DNA of 64,000 nucleotides, from positions 4,092,001-4,156,000 of the forward strand of contig NC_060027.1 in the NCBI RefSeq assembly GCF_021134715.1. The letters run 5' to 3'. Both the position numbers and the translations under genes were made by a program. This document shows, piece after piece, positions 1 to 10,749 of the stretch. This DNA comes from Daphnia pulex (taxonomy: Eukaryota > Arthropoda > Branchiopoda > Diplostraca > Daphniidae). The stretch's first letter is position 1. Every line of letters begins with the position of its first letter. The notes under the pieces are model-generated. The model was not told the DNA's origin, searched no databases, and saw nothing but the letters and a program-made list of their open reading frames with translations.

Positions 1-221
1 GAACGTATAGGATCCATCGTCATTGAGCTGATTAATTTGTTTCAAAATTGGCACGATCTTCTTGGGCTCCCTCGCCGGCAAAGTAGCCGGTGCGGCCAAA
101 ACGGACGCAATCACGGCCAGCGCTAAACACTGTCGAATCGTTTTTACAATTCAATCCATCCGCACTAGACGTACAAGAAATCCGTAATGTTATCAGAGGA
201 ACTTACCCAAAAGCTCATCAT
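1..221 (-). CDS. RR-type cuticle protein, 5' end only (partial)
   Basis: Structural protein of the chitinous exoskeleton, secreted by epidermis. Read on the minus strand, exon 1 is 207-221 (Met-Met-Ser-Phe-Trp) followed by a GTAAGT donor. Exon 2 is 129 down to 1 after a CAG acceptor, in the same phase, and continues beyond the window. The joined start gives a hydrophobic signal peptide (CLALAVIASVLAAPA), then a linker containing KKIVPILKQINQLNDDGSYTF. Such linkers immediately precede the Rebers-Riddiford chitin-binding domain in arthropod cuticle proteins; the domain itself lies outside the window. A very short first exon holding only the first few residues is usual for this family. A TATA box and an initiator lie upstream at the expected spacing. 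Family call is firm; the RR-1 versus RR-2 subclass cannot be decided. Confidence 0.8.
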
Positions 222-282
222 TTTGTTTTTCCCGGGGAGATTCGTTGGAATTCAATGGAAATTGCAGGAGATATGCAAGAAG

Positions 283-320
283 ACTGACCACCATCGTAGC
301 CGACCGGCTCCGCATTTATA
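283..320 (-). promoter_or_regulatory. Core promoter of the cuticle gene (TATA + initiator)
   Basis: On the minus strand TATAAA occupies 320-315 and an arthropod initiator TCAGT occupies 287-283, about 33-35 bases downstream. The predicted transcript would have a 5' leader of about 65 bases before the ATG at 221. This arrangement is typical of strongly and stage-specifically expressed cuticle genes. Confidence 0.65.
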
Positions 321-321
321 C

Positions 322-2700
322 CCGTCCGTCGTTTGGGAAAAGGACAGGTGGAGGACTGTTCAAGGGAGGGAGGTCCGATGAAGGAACAAAGGAGGGTTGA
401 TCTCTCATCATCACCTGTTCCTCTCACGCCTTCAGCATCAAAACCCGACCGAGTCACGGTCACGAGAGCCATTAACTGCGTAAAATAACGCAATAAGAGC
501 TAGCGGAGGACCTGTCGAAGTGAATAAGGCCGGGCGGGTTAGACGGGAAAAGACATACCAGACGTCCCGAAACAACTTTCTCTTTTTTTTTTCTTTTCCG
601 AGAACGCGCCGCTGTCCGTATTGTATATCTTGGGAAAGAAGAAGAGATGCCCCTCCCAGACGTCAGCTGTTTGTACTTAAAGAAATCTTCTTTTTGGCTT
701 TTATTTTCTTTTTTTTCTTTTTGAGCATTTTGATGATCCAGTTGAACTGGTGGAAAAAAAGGGAACCGACCCGTCCGGGTTATTACATGGTCGAACGAGC
801 CAGAAAGAAAAAGGAAAAGGGAGAGCTCATTTGAATTTTACACATTGGCGTGAAGATGTAGATAAGGAAGGATATTAAGTTTCCTTTTCGAATTCGTTGG
901 AGCTCAAAATGGTGATGGAATTGTTTTTACTAAGCTTGTTTACAGGTTTTATATGTTTGACTGAATGTAAACCATCAGAGTGCTGTGGAGTGAAAGGAGG
1001 TATAACAATCTGTGAACGGTTTAGATTCTTCTTTCTTTAAAAGGTTATTCGGACGAGGACGGCGAGTTTATTTCCCCTATAATATGTTTAGTAGCTATGC
1101 CATCATCTTCGTTTTTGTACGGCACACTTTATTGTGTAGGAAAATATCCTTTTTGTAATTCATTTCTGGGGTAATGGTGGTCAAATTATTCGATTGCGGT
1201 TATACTTGTTATTGGGTTACTACTTATTAAATGTAGGTCGCGACGGTGACTCAGTGAAAGTGGATCGACAGACTGAGATCTTGATTGTCGGAAGATTCAC
1301 CGTCGAAGGAATTCTGGAACAATCAACAGCCGTGAATACCCGTGGGGCGTTTCCCAAACCCGTTTGATATTATTACTTTGACGAGCCGATTTTTACGGGA
1401 GAAATTCGATGGCGTTCGTATAACAGCTTCTATGTAACGATATTTATCTTGGCCCATTTAGACGTGCAATCCGGTGCTGTGTGCCCGCAAGTGCGCATCA
1501 TCTCCATTTCAGGATAGGAAGGATGCATCTCGCCCCATCCATTTTTTCGTCTCCAGTGGAAAGGTGACAAGGCCCTGCGCTTTCTCATATGCATCCGAAA
1601 TAGTTATGGGTTGAACCAAACACATCAGCGGGAAAAAAAAAGACAAAAGTGCCGTTTTGATTGGGTGCCAGACGAGTCGAATTGGACAATCGAGCCAAAG
1701 TCTAAAGAGTAGAATAATACGGCGCTTTTATACTTCGTCGCACCAGCTCAGAGGATCAGGAGGGAAATCCATTATCGTTGTCCGCTGTGTTGGAGATAGA
1801 TGTACATATTATTTTACGGTCTTCTCCCATGTTGAACGATGGCCATTGCCCATTGGGTGGAGATTTCTTCAAGCGAATCGAGGCCAAGCGATAAGAAAGA
1901 CAGGGAAAAGACCCTATTGTTTGAGATTGTTTGAATTCTTTTAGGAAGAAGACTGATTTGTCCAAGCGCATCTGCATTAGATGACGATAGCTCTTAAATA
2001 AGGATCGAATAGGCGCATCATTCCACTCCAAATTTGGAATCATTTCTTTATTCAATTTATTATTTCCATTCGTTCACCATTCAGTATTTGTTAGAGCAGT
2101 GTCACTCGGGATTCCATTTTTCGTGTAATAAACTTCTTTCAGATCAGTATCAAAGAGATGGACTGCAGTCGAGTGCTCAATCCGATCGGAGATTATCTAG
2201 GAAAGTAAACATCGAGACACTTTTAAAAACAAAATTATAGTGATATGCTTTTGTTTATTTTCTTCTTTTTGGCTATCTGAAGCAAAATCGTTTGGACAGT
2301 ATTCCTGGCACGATTTGTGCAGTCGGCAACGAGCCAGTCGAGAGTACATGGATTTTTTGGAGAAAAGCGAAAGGAGGTTTCTAAAAAATAAAGCGTTGCT
2401 GGGTGGACGCAAACTGAACATTCCGAACGTCAACTTTTATAGCTACTAGATTTTTCACTCATTTTGGGCACGGCATAGACATCTGTGAATCGAGCAAGGT
2501 AAATAATAATTTGTCATCCTTGGCCATGGGATTCATCATTCTTACGTGAAAGCTATATAGTGTCCAGCAGCTTTTTCAGACCTGTACTGTTTTATATAGT
2601 CGATTCCGACGCGCATTGAATCTAAACAAGCCATCTTTTTGATCCCGTCCGCGTGCCGAAAAGGGCGCGTGTTTACGCAATGACGAGCGTGTTTTTCTTG
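322..2700. other. Intergenic, no supported gene
   Basis: AT-rich spacer with T-tracts around 570-600 and 700-720. The short open frames here are low-complexity or overlap on both strands, and none shows splice-consistent extension or a recognisable domain. Nothing else is supported. Confidence 0.5.
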
Positions 2701-3469
2701 CAGGAAAGCGATTGTTTTACAGTTTGGAAAAGATTCAAGAGCCCTTTTTTTTATCCCCTTTCATAATGAACTTTGCGATACAAATATTTTTGAGTTAGAG
2801 AGTTGATTCGAATACTGACGATTTTTTAAAGCGAATTTATTAGGTTAAGCTCCGGGGTTTTATAATTATTAAAATGCAACTTTTTTATGGGCGCTTATTC
2901 CTTTTCTATCCTTTTCTGAAGCTGTTCGACGATTCTTCTTTTTCTTTAATGGCCGTAGGCTTCCTGGAGAACAAGGGCTTCATTATTTTGATATGTTCAC
3001 ACTACATCACTGCCACAATGTGTTACAACTTTAGTTTATTTGAATTATTTGATTTTTCCAAAAATGGATTTTTGTTTTTTCGTTAAATCAAGGCCTTATC
3101 GGATGAGAATTTTTCTTTCATCGAATCAACTCGCATTTTCCCATCCCTAAATCATTATATTGGTAAAAGTAAAACCATAGCCCGGGACAAATTCGAATCC
3201 ATGTCTTTGCATAATAAGATCTGACATGGCAACAGTCGATTCATAGGACGGGACGATTTTATGTGATCTCGCAGATAAGATAGCGGTTCACAGTTCACGT
3301 TACACACCATAGAGGCAGACATCTGGAGCATTGTTACATCACCGTGTTCAGCTATCGCTTTGGCACATGCATTCATTTTTCTAAAGGAGTAACGCAAGGT
3401 TGTTACAAGATATTACGTATCGAATATTTTTTTTTATTTCTTTTAATCTACACCATGCAGAACTTGGCG

Positions 3470-4639
3470 ATGGAGCAGCAACGACGTCCAGATGAAAAAG
3501 ACCACATGTTGACATTAGCAACGAGAAAATGCTTGTTTCGTTTGTTGTCGTTTCTTGACAGTCAACTGCCGGATTTTTCTGCGGTAATTTCTTACTAAAG
3601 GCATTATCGTGTTAGCGTTTAAAATTGCCGACTTCTTCTCGTTGTTGAAATGTTATTCAGATTCATTCCTTTGTGCATGCGGCTCTAATTACAGCCAATC
3701 CATCTTATCAAGTTTACTTTCGGCAGCAGCGATTTTCGACTACACCGTCGACCGATTTGGAAGAGGATGACTATTCCCTTATAATCGGAATTAGACTAGA
3801 ACATTTTATGGATGCTAATCAGCAATTGAAGGTAAAGTGTAAACATATTTGATATTTATTTATCGTCATTTCGCTGAGAGAATTACTGATGAGTTTATAA
3901 TATTTCAGAAATTTTGGAATTTGACTCCATGGACATTGGATGATGAAAAGCACGAAAGGGAAATGGCCAGCGCTTTTGAGGAACTTGATATGATCGACTG
4001 GAACTCGGATATTTTTGCCATGCGCTACAGGCATCATACTCCGCCCCCTGCTGTAACGAATTTTCTTATCGAGAAACAAGGACCAGGATTAGAAAACAAA
4101 CGCAATTACCCATGCAATCAATATTATTTGCCTAAGGAGGATGCCTTGAGTATTAAAACCGGGTAATTCTAAATTTAAAAAGCCAATATTTATCGTGAAA
4201 ATATTTTCCAAATCATCCTTTCAAATTTTTTTTTAGTGAAATAGACGGCGTCTACGTCAAGAGCCTAGAACGATGTAATGCACAGACGGTTTATGATCAT
4301 TGGCCTTACAGAGGACATGCAACTATAGACAATGTTTCCGACGAAATTGAGCAACTACCTTCGGCTGGCGTCTTTTTGAAAGAGAACGACCAACTGGTGT
4401 CGTGGATAACTTGCCATCCACCCAACGGAATGAGTCGACTTCACACGCTGGGGGAACACCGTCATCGAGGATATGCAGGTCTCGTAACCAAGTATCTTTC
4501 AAAGCGAGTTGCCCAGTCCGGTTTGGTTCCATTTGTCAACATCGTTGTTGAAAACGAAGCGTCACACAAGTTTTTCGAGAGTGTGGGATTCAAACTGCTC
4601 AGCCCTATCCACATTAGGATAACATCTCACGATTCCTAA
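3470..4639 (+). CDS. GNAT / glycine N-acyltransferase-like protein, copy A
   Basis: Predicted acyl-CoA-dependent N-acyltransferase of the GLYATL/FR47 type; the acceptor substrate is unknown. Exons 3470-3583, 3661-3831, 3909-4162 and 4237-4639 join without a stop into 313 aa with GT-AG sites and phases 0, 0, 2. The N-terminal half (residues 1-179) is the family-specific region. Exon 4 (from residue 180) carries the GNAT core: LPSAGVFLKENDQLVSW, then the acetyl-CoA pyrophosphate loop in EHRHRGYAGLVTKYL (RxxGxA type), and the conserved C-terminal strand around FFESVGFKLL. The start is the ATG of MEQQ because paralogue C begins exactly there; an in-frame ATG at 3455 would add five residues. AATAAA lies at 4675-4680. 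Closest relative in the array is copy D. Confidence 0.85.
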
Positions 4640-4674
4640 CGACATTATTCCAGCTGTACTTCATAGTTTTACGA

Positions 4675-4680
4675 AATAAA
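4675..4680 (+). terminator. Poly(A) signal of GNAT A
   Basis: Canonical AATAAA 36 bases after the stop codon. The corresponding tail of copy D has AATAAA near 10420, displaced by an insertion. Confidence 0.6.
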
Positions 4681-5025
4681 AATGGTGGATTTTTATTTGG
4701 CAATTGGAAATAGATGTATAGTCTTAGTATAAATCCTAATCCTTTTAGTCCTAAAAGTTTAGAGAAACTGGAAAGATATTTCCTTCCTTTAGCCAAGTTC
4801 TCCTTCCGGCGAGCTCCAGTTCTCAGAATGGTAATAACGACCCCTGCTCTAAAGTTCATTTCTCAATGTCCGCTATACGTTTAGGCACAGCTGTCTACCA
4901 GAGCTTTCGACTAGTGGTGGAGGGATCAATATCTCACATCTGGAGCAAAGTGTTTTATGCGTTTCTGTCAGTCGGTCACTTCTTTAGTGGTCGTAAAGTG
5001 AGGAATTCAGTTAAAAGTTTAATCG

Positions 5026-6168
5026 ATGGAGAAGAAATCAAATCCTCTGGAAGGCGATCAGTTGCAGTTGGCAAACAGAAAATGTTTGCTTCAATTGCTG
5101 TCGTTTCTTGACAGCAAACTGCCAGAGTCTTGTGCGGTAAGTAATCGCTTAATAATTTGTTTTTCTCTTATTTTAAAGTGATACATTTGTAAGGTTCATT
5201 CGCTGGTGAATGCGGCAGTTTCAACAGAAAATCCTGCATATCGCGTCTATTTTCGACGACAACATGTTTCAACCACCTCGACGTCTTTGGAGGACGAATT
5301 TTCTTTAGTTGTCGCGATTGGGATGGAGCGTTTTATCAACTCGAGACAAGAAACCAAGGTTGATCTATAGTGATAAAATAATTGTGTGTTGTTTAAATGT
5401 TTAGGTAGATTTCCAGGCTAATCTGAAATCTTTATTGTTTCATTTTAGAAAAGCTGGTTTTTGTCTGCGTGGACTAACGAGGATGACGGAATGCTAGCGG
5501 ATGCTTATGAGGCCATTGATATAATAGACTGGAGCTTAGATATTGTTGTCATGCACCATAAGAACCATGCACCACACCCTACAATTAGTCATTTTATTGC
5601 TAGTAAACAAACAATGGGTCATTGTTATCCGTGTGATCAGTACGTTTTATCTAGGAAGAACGCCGTACATCTCCACATCAGGTATTTTTTAAATTTAATT
5701 TTTACTGAAAGACATCATATTTAAACTATTGTTTTGTGCGTGTCTTTGTTTTTCTGTAGGGAAATGGACGGAGTTTACGTTAAAAGCTTGGAACGTTGTC
5801 ACGCCCAAACTGTTTATGATTACTGGCCCTACAACGAAGGCACCACAGTGGAGAATGTTGCCAAGGAAATCGAAGAGCTTCCTTCGGCTGGAGTGTTTTT
5901 GACAGACAACGATAAACTGGTGTCTTGGATGATGAGCCATCCGCCCAATGGAATGAGTCGACTTCACACGTTACAAGAATACCGCCGGCAAGGATACGCA
6001 GCTCTGGTAACTCGGTTCCTTTCTAAACGAGTAGCGCAGTGTGGATTCGTTCCGTTTGTCAATGTCGATACAGAAAACGTAGTTTCGCGAACGTTTTTTG
6101 AAAATATGACATTCAAATTGTTTCGGCCTGTTCACGTTGGAGTTACAGAACCAAGTCAAATACTCTGA
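5026..6168 (+). CDS. GNAT / glycine N-acyltransferase-like protein, copy B
   Basis: Same family and predicted reaction as copy A. Exons 5026-5136, 5194-5358, 5449-5681 and 5760-6168 give 305 aa with conserved intron positions and phases. N-terminus MEKKSNPLEG, then the array-wide RKCL..LLSFLDS.LP motif. The GNAT core in exon 4 has LPSAGVFLTDNDKLVSW and the CoA loop EYRRQGYAALVTRFL, followed by KRVAQCGFVPFVN. The tail GVTEPSQIL is divergent, as in every copy. The first intron is only 57 bases. It lies about 390 bases downstream of copy A in the same orientation, as expected of unequal-crossover duplicates. Confidence 0.85.
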
Positions 6169-6838
6169 ACTTGAAATCCTCAAATTTTTTAACCTTACCA
6201 TTTTTAGCTATTTAATTATTATGCGCTCAGATTTTTTTCCTGTGATTTTCTGTGGAACTGGTTATTGGATAGCTTGGACTTCTTGGTTACCATGATCCTT
6301 CCAAAAATGTCAATGTTGTTTTTAAATTTTATTCTAGAGATGAGCGCCAAGACGTACGGTTTTGTGCCACGTAGGTCTTATAAAATGTCGTACGAAATTT
6401 TTACAATTTTCTAAGAAGATAGGGTCATAGATTAGATGGAATTTAACCTGTATAAACATAAATTTCTTGGTAAAAAAAATACTGATAACATTTTCATAAT
6501 AAAATTTAAGCGTTCTCAACATTTTCGTGAACTGGCAACAGAATGGGCGGTCCAAGGTCCTTCCCGTCTCGCCCCACTGGTTTTATCACTCCCGTTATTG
6601 TGTATAAGTATAACAAGCCAAAGGTCGATTCTCAAGTTTGGTTTTAACTTGTTTTTTAAAGAAAGATACAACAAGAATCTTATCAGGGAGCAATGCTCTT
6701 TAATCTCCATGTGAATTATTTAAAAAAGTAATCCTACTGTAGGGAATTTTGTGTAGACTTGTTGTGTTTAGTTTTTCGGTCACTAGACTCTTGATTCTGA
6801 GAAAGAAAGGAAATACATTCCGTTCCTGCTGTTAAAAT
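6169..6838. other. Spacer between GNAT B and C
   Basis: AT-rich spacer holding the 3' end of B and the promoter region of C. I see no further gene; the open frames on both strands are short and overlap each other. Confidence 0.5.
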
Positions 6839-7996
6839 ATGGAGCAGCAAAGTCAGGCGAAAAACGACGACGGATTTTTGACGTTGGCAACTAGAAAATG
6901 TTTGTTTCGTTTGTTATCTTTTCTGGACAGCCGACTACCGGAATACTCTGCGGTAATTTATTTTTTAATTCAATTGTGCTTGGAACTTATATAGTTTTGT
7001 TTGTTTCAGATTCATTCCTTCGTATGTGCAGCGCTCTTAACAGCAAATCCGTCCTCCCATGTTTATTTCAGAAAAACTTCGAGTGCGTCTGGAGATGAGG
7101 AAAACTACTCGCTAATCATCGGACTTGGTGTCGAATGTTTTGTCCAACCCAATCAGCAAACTAAAGTAAGAAAAACAAATTTTAAAACTCAACGACAAAT
7201 GTTTAAGCAATTTTTGTTTGTTTTTTAAAGAAATGCTGGACTGTTACTGCGTGGACTGACGATGACGAGAAGCTGGCCAGTGCTTACGAGGCCATTAATA
7301 TAATAGACTGGAATACGGATGCTGTTATCATGCACTATAAATTCCACGCGCCACATCCAGCCATTGATAATTTAGTCAAAAATAAACACGGAGAAGGAAA
7401 GGATAACAAATTTTGTTATCCAGGCGACCAGTATTTTATGCCTGTGAAGGACGCATTAAATTTCCAAATAAGGTATTTCAGAGACACTTGATGACGTAAT
7501 ATTGGGTCGACATTTCGAACAATATTACTCAAAATAAAGTTCGTGGGAATAGTTAAAATGTTACGACTGAATAAAATAATGAATGAATTTTCTTTTTAGC
7601 GAAATAGATGGTGTCTACGTCAAGAGCTTGGAACGATGCCACGCACAAATAGTTTACGACTATTGGCCCTACAGAGAAAGTACCACGGTCGAAAATATAA
7701 CCAAGGAAATCGAGCTGCTACCTTCGGCTGGCGTCTTTCTGAAAGGGAACGACCAACTTGTATCGTGGATGATGTGCCATCCGCCCAATGGAATGAGTAG
7801 ACTCCACACGTTGGAAGAACACCGCCGTCGAGGATATGCAGTACTGGTGACGCAATATCTGTCAAAACGGGTGGCCCAGTGTGGCTTTGTCCCGTTTGCC
7901 AACATCGTTATCGAAAACACTGCCTCGTACAAATTTTTTGAAAGTATGAAATTCAAACATCTCCGTCCAATACACGTACAGTATAGTAGTAAGTAA
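6839..7996 (+). CDS. GNAT / glycine N-acyltransferase-like protein, copy C
   Basis: Exons 6839-6952, 7010-7165, 7231-7472 and 7600-7996 join into 302 aa with the array's standard intron phases. The start MEQQSQAKNDD is the only ATG in frame near the exon and fixes the start chosen for A and D. Exon 2 is shorter than in A (52 versus 57 codons) because the loop after the VYFR motif is reduced. Exon 4 holds LPSAGVFLKGNDQLVSW, the CoA-binding loop EHRRRGYAVLVTQYL and KRVAQCGFVPFAN. The protein ends early at HVQYSSK. All core elements of the fold are present, so it is probably active; substrate unknown. Confidence 0.85.
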
Positions 7997-8903
7997 AAAT
8001 TACATTATCTCTCATCTCCTATTTTTTAATACTCCATTCCCCGTCACCAAAAAATGCCCCCTCAACGTAGAGTTCCCTTCAGAGTAAAAATTTGAAATCT
8101 TTAAATTGACAGCTCTTTTTTTTACAGATAATGACGTACAAATAAGAGTAAATGTTAGCAACTGTTACAGTTTAGAAAAGATTCAAGAGCCCTTTTTCCC
8201 CCATTCATAATGAACTTTGCGATACAAATATTTTTTATTTTGAGAGTTGATTCGAATACTGACGATTTTTAAAGCGATTTTATTAGGGTAAACTCCGGGG
8301 TTTTATAATTATTTAGATAACTTTTTTATGAGCGCTTATACTTTTTCTATCCTTTTCTGAAGCTGTTCGACGATTCTTTTTTTTTCTTTAATCCTGGAGA
8401 ACAAGGGCTTCATTATTTTGATATGTTCACACTACATCACTGCCACAATGTGTTACTGTACAACTTTAGTTTATTTGAATTATTTGATTCTTCCAAATAT
8501 GGATTTTTGTTATTTCGTTAAATCAAGGCCTTAGGATGAGATATATTTTTCTTTCATCGAATCAACTCGTATTTTCCCATCCCTAAATCATTGTATTGGT
8601 AAAACAATATAGCCCGGGAAGAAATTCGGATCCATGTCTGTGCATAAAAAGATCTGACATGGTAACAGTCGATTCATGGGCGTCGTGGTTTTACGGGATC
8701 TCGCAGATGAGTGGTCCACAGTTCACGTAACTTACGTTTTTTGGAGCATTGCAGGAGCATTGTTACAACAAGTTTTTCACCACCGCGTTCAGCTATCGCT
8801 TTGGCGAATGCATTCATTTTCTGGAGGAGTAACGCAAGATTTTGAGACAAGATATAACGTGTCGGATAAGTTTCTTTCAATCAATTTAATGCAGAACTTG
8901 GCG

Positions 8904-10090
8904 ATGGAGCAGCAACGACGTCCAGATGAAAAGGACCAAATGTTGACGTTAGCAACGAGAAAATGCTTGTTTCGTTTGTTGTCGTTCCTTGACAGTCGAC
9001 TACCGGATTCTTCTGCGGTAATTTTTACTAAAGGCATTATCGTGTTAGCATTTAAAATTGCCGACTTTTTATCGCTATTAAAATGTTTTTCAGATTCATT
9101 CCTTTGTGCATGCGGCTCTAATTACAGCCAATCCATCTTATCAAGTTTACTTTCGGCAGCAGCGATTTTCGACTACCTCGCCGACCGATTTGGAAGAGGA
9201 TGACTATTCCCTTATAATCGGAATTAGACTAGAACATTGTATGGATGCCAATCAGCAATTGAAGGTAAAGTGTAAACATATTTTAATTTGCTTATATCTT
9301 AATATGCACTCATAATTCAGTGTATGAAAGCATAGTTACTGATGGATTTATAATTTATTCAGAAATTTTGGAATTTAACTGCATGGACATTGGATAATGA
9401 AAAACACGAAAGGGAAATGGCCAGCGCTTTTGAGGAGCTTAATATGATCGACTGGAACTTGGATGTTTTTACAATGCGCTACAAGCATCATACTCCGCCT
9501 CCCGCCATAATGAATTTTCTTATCGAGAAACAAGGACCAGGATTAGAAAACAAACGCAATATCCCATGCAATCAATATTATTTGCCTAAGGAGGATGCCC
9601 TAAGTAATATCAAGTAATTTTAAATTGAACTTCAATATCGTCAAAATTTTCCGCAGTGCCGTCATCTCAATTTTTCAATTCGTTTAGGGAAATAGAAGGC
9701 GTCTACGTCAAGAGTCTGGAACGATGTCATGCACAGACAGTTTATGATCATTGGCCTTACAAAGGGCATACAACTCTAGAATATGTTTCAGAGGAAATTG
9801 AGCAGCTTCCTTCGGCTGGCGTCTTTTTTAAAGGGAGCGACCAACTGGTGTCGTTGATGATGTGCTCTCCACCCAACGGAATGAGTCGAATTTACACGCT
9901 GGAAGAATACCGTCATCGAGGATATGCAGCTCTCGTAACCAAGTATCTTTCAAAGCGAGTTGCCCAGTCTGGTTTGGTTCCATTTGTCAACATCCATATT
10001 GAAAACCAAGCGTCGCACAAGTTTTTCGAGAGTGTGGGATTCAAACTGCTTGGCCCTATTCACCTTAGGGTGACATTTCACGATTCCTAA
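8904..10090 (+). CDS. GNAT / glycine N-acyltransferase-like protein, copy D
   Basis: Exons 8904-9017, 9094-9264, 9363-9613 and 9688-10090 give 312 aa, nearly identical to copy A through most of its length. An in-frame ATG at 8889 would add MQNLA, but the conserved array start is MEQQ. Exon 4 keeps LPSAGVFFKGSDQLVS, the CoA loop EYRHRGYAALVTKYL and the C-terminal FFESVGFKLL. Two core positions differ from all other copies: the Trp of the VSW strand is Leu, and the following His/Tyr before the PPNGM-type loop is Ser (VSLMMCSPPNGM). These sit in the central GNAT sheet, so altered activity or relaxed constraint is possible. Confidence 0.85.
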
Positions 10091-10092
10091 CG

Positions 10093-10394
10093 AAATTGGC
10101 GCTGGGGTTTGTTACTGTGGTGGGGTTTGGGTCTAAAAGTAATTACCTGCGGGTTTCGTGCCAATTTTTACTTTTTCTTGAGAATGGGTGGGCTAAGTGA
10201 AACTTGTTGAGACGAGTTTTTTTTATCCCGTCCACTGGCCCCACCCCCTAAATGATGGGTAGTCAAAGTGTCGTCCGCTTTGGTTTCGTTCCAGTCGTTA
10301 AGTTTCAGAATTAAAAAAGAACTTGTAACTAAAAAGTTTTATTACTGCTAGTAAATCTTTTTTAATAGCAATTTTGAAGTCAATACCCTATTTC
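10093..10394. repeat. Insertion in the 3' flank of GNAT D
   Basis: About 300 bases absent from the otherwise matching 3' flank of copy A. The first third is G/T-rich (GGTGGGGTTTGGG); the rest is ordinary AT-rich sequence. No clear terminal inverted repeat or target-site duplication is visible, so the type of insertion is undetermined. It could equally be a deletion in copy A. Confidence 0.45.
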
Positions 10395-10749
10395 CAGCTG
10401 TACTTAATAGTTTACCAAAATAAAATTGGTGGATTTAATTTAATTACCTCGGCTATTTTGTGTGACACTGCCAAAAGGCATGATTTTTTTTAAGTTTTAG
10501 GACTTAGGAGTTCAGTACCCTCGGAAGATTACACGTTTAAGCTATATAGCGCTTGCATCATGATGCCTGATAATTTTAATAGTGATCCATAGTTCATTTT
10601 ACTGTTTACTTAGGCCGCTATTTCGTGAGCGCTAAAAAAAGGCGATGATACAACTTGATCTTCACTCCCCTGTGGTCCCCAAAGCAGGCCAAAGCTGCAC
10701 GTAAACGTTGACTCTCTGGTGGACTTTCGTTTGAGATTATCTTGTAGTC

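Larger units (their letters stand above)
2713..4690 (+). repeat. Segmental duplication, copy 1 (contains GNAT A)
   Basis: About 2 kb covering the upstream region, all four exons and the 3' end of GNAT copy A. It matches 8161-10435, which contains GNAT D. Shared landmarks are a block about 700 bases upstream of the gene (AGATTCAAGAGCCC, then ATAATGAACTTTGCGATACA), near-identical exons, and the 3' tail beginning CAGCTGTACTT before the poly(A) signal. Small indels in the non-coding parts show that the copies are not identical. Confidence 0.8.
8161..10435 (+). repeat. Segmental duplication, copy 2 (contains GNAT D)
   Basis: Second copy of the roughly 2-kb block at 2713-4690. Upstream non-coding DNA, exons and 3' tail all match. 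An extra block of about 300 bases (10093-10394) sits between the stop codon and the shared 3' tail and accounts for most of the length difference. Confidence 0.8.

Noticed and set aside
520..834. 104-codon frame with Lys/Phe-rich composition
   Set aside because: Low-complexity T- and A-tracts produce the frame; no domain, splice site or conservation supports it.
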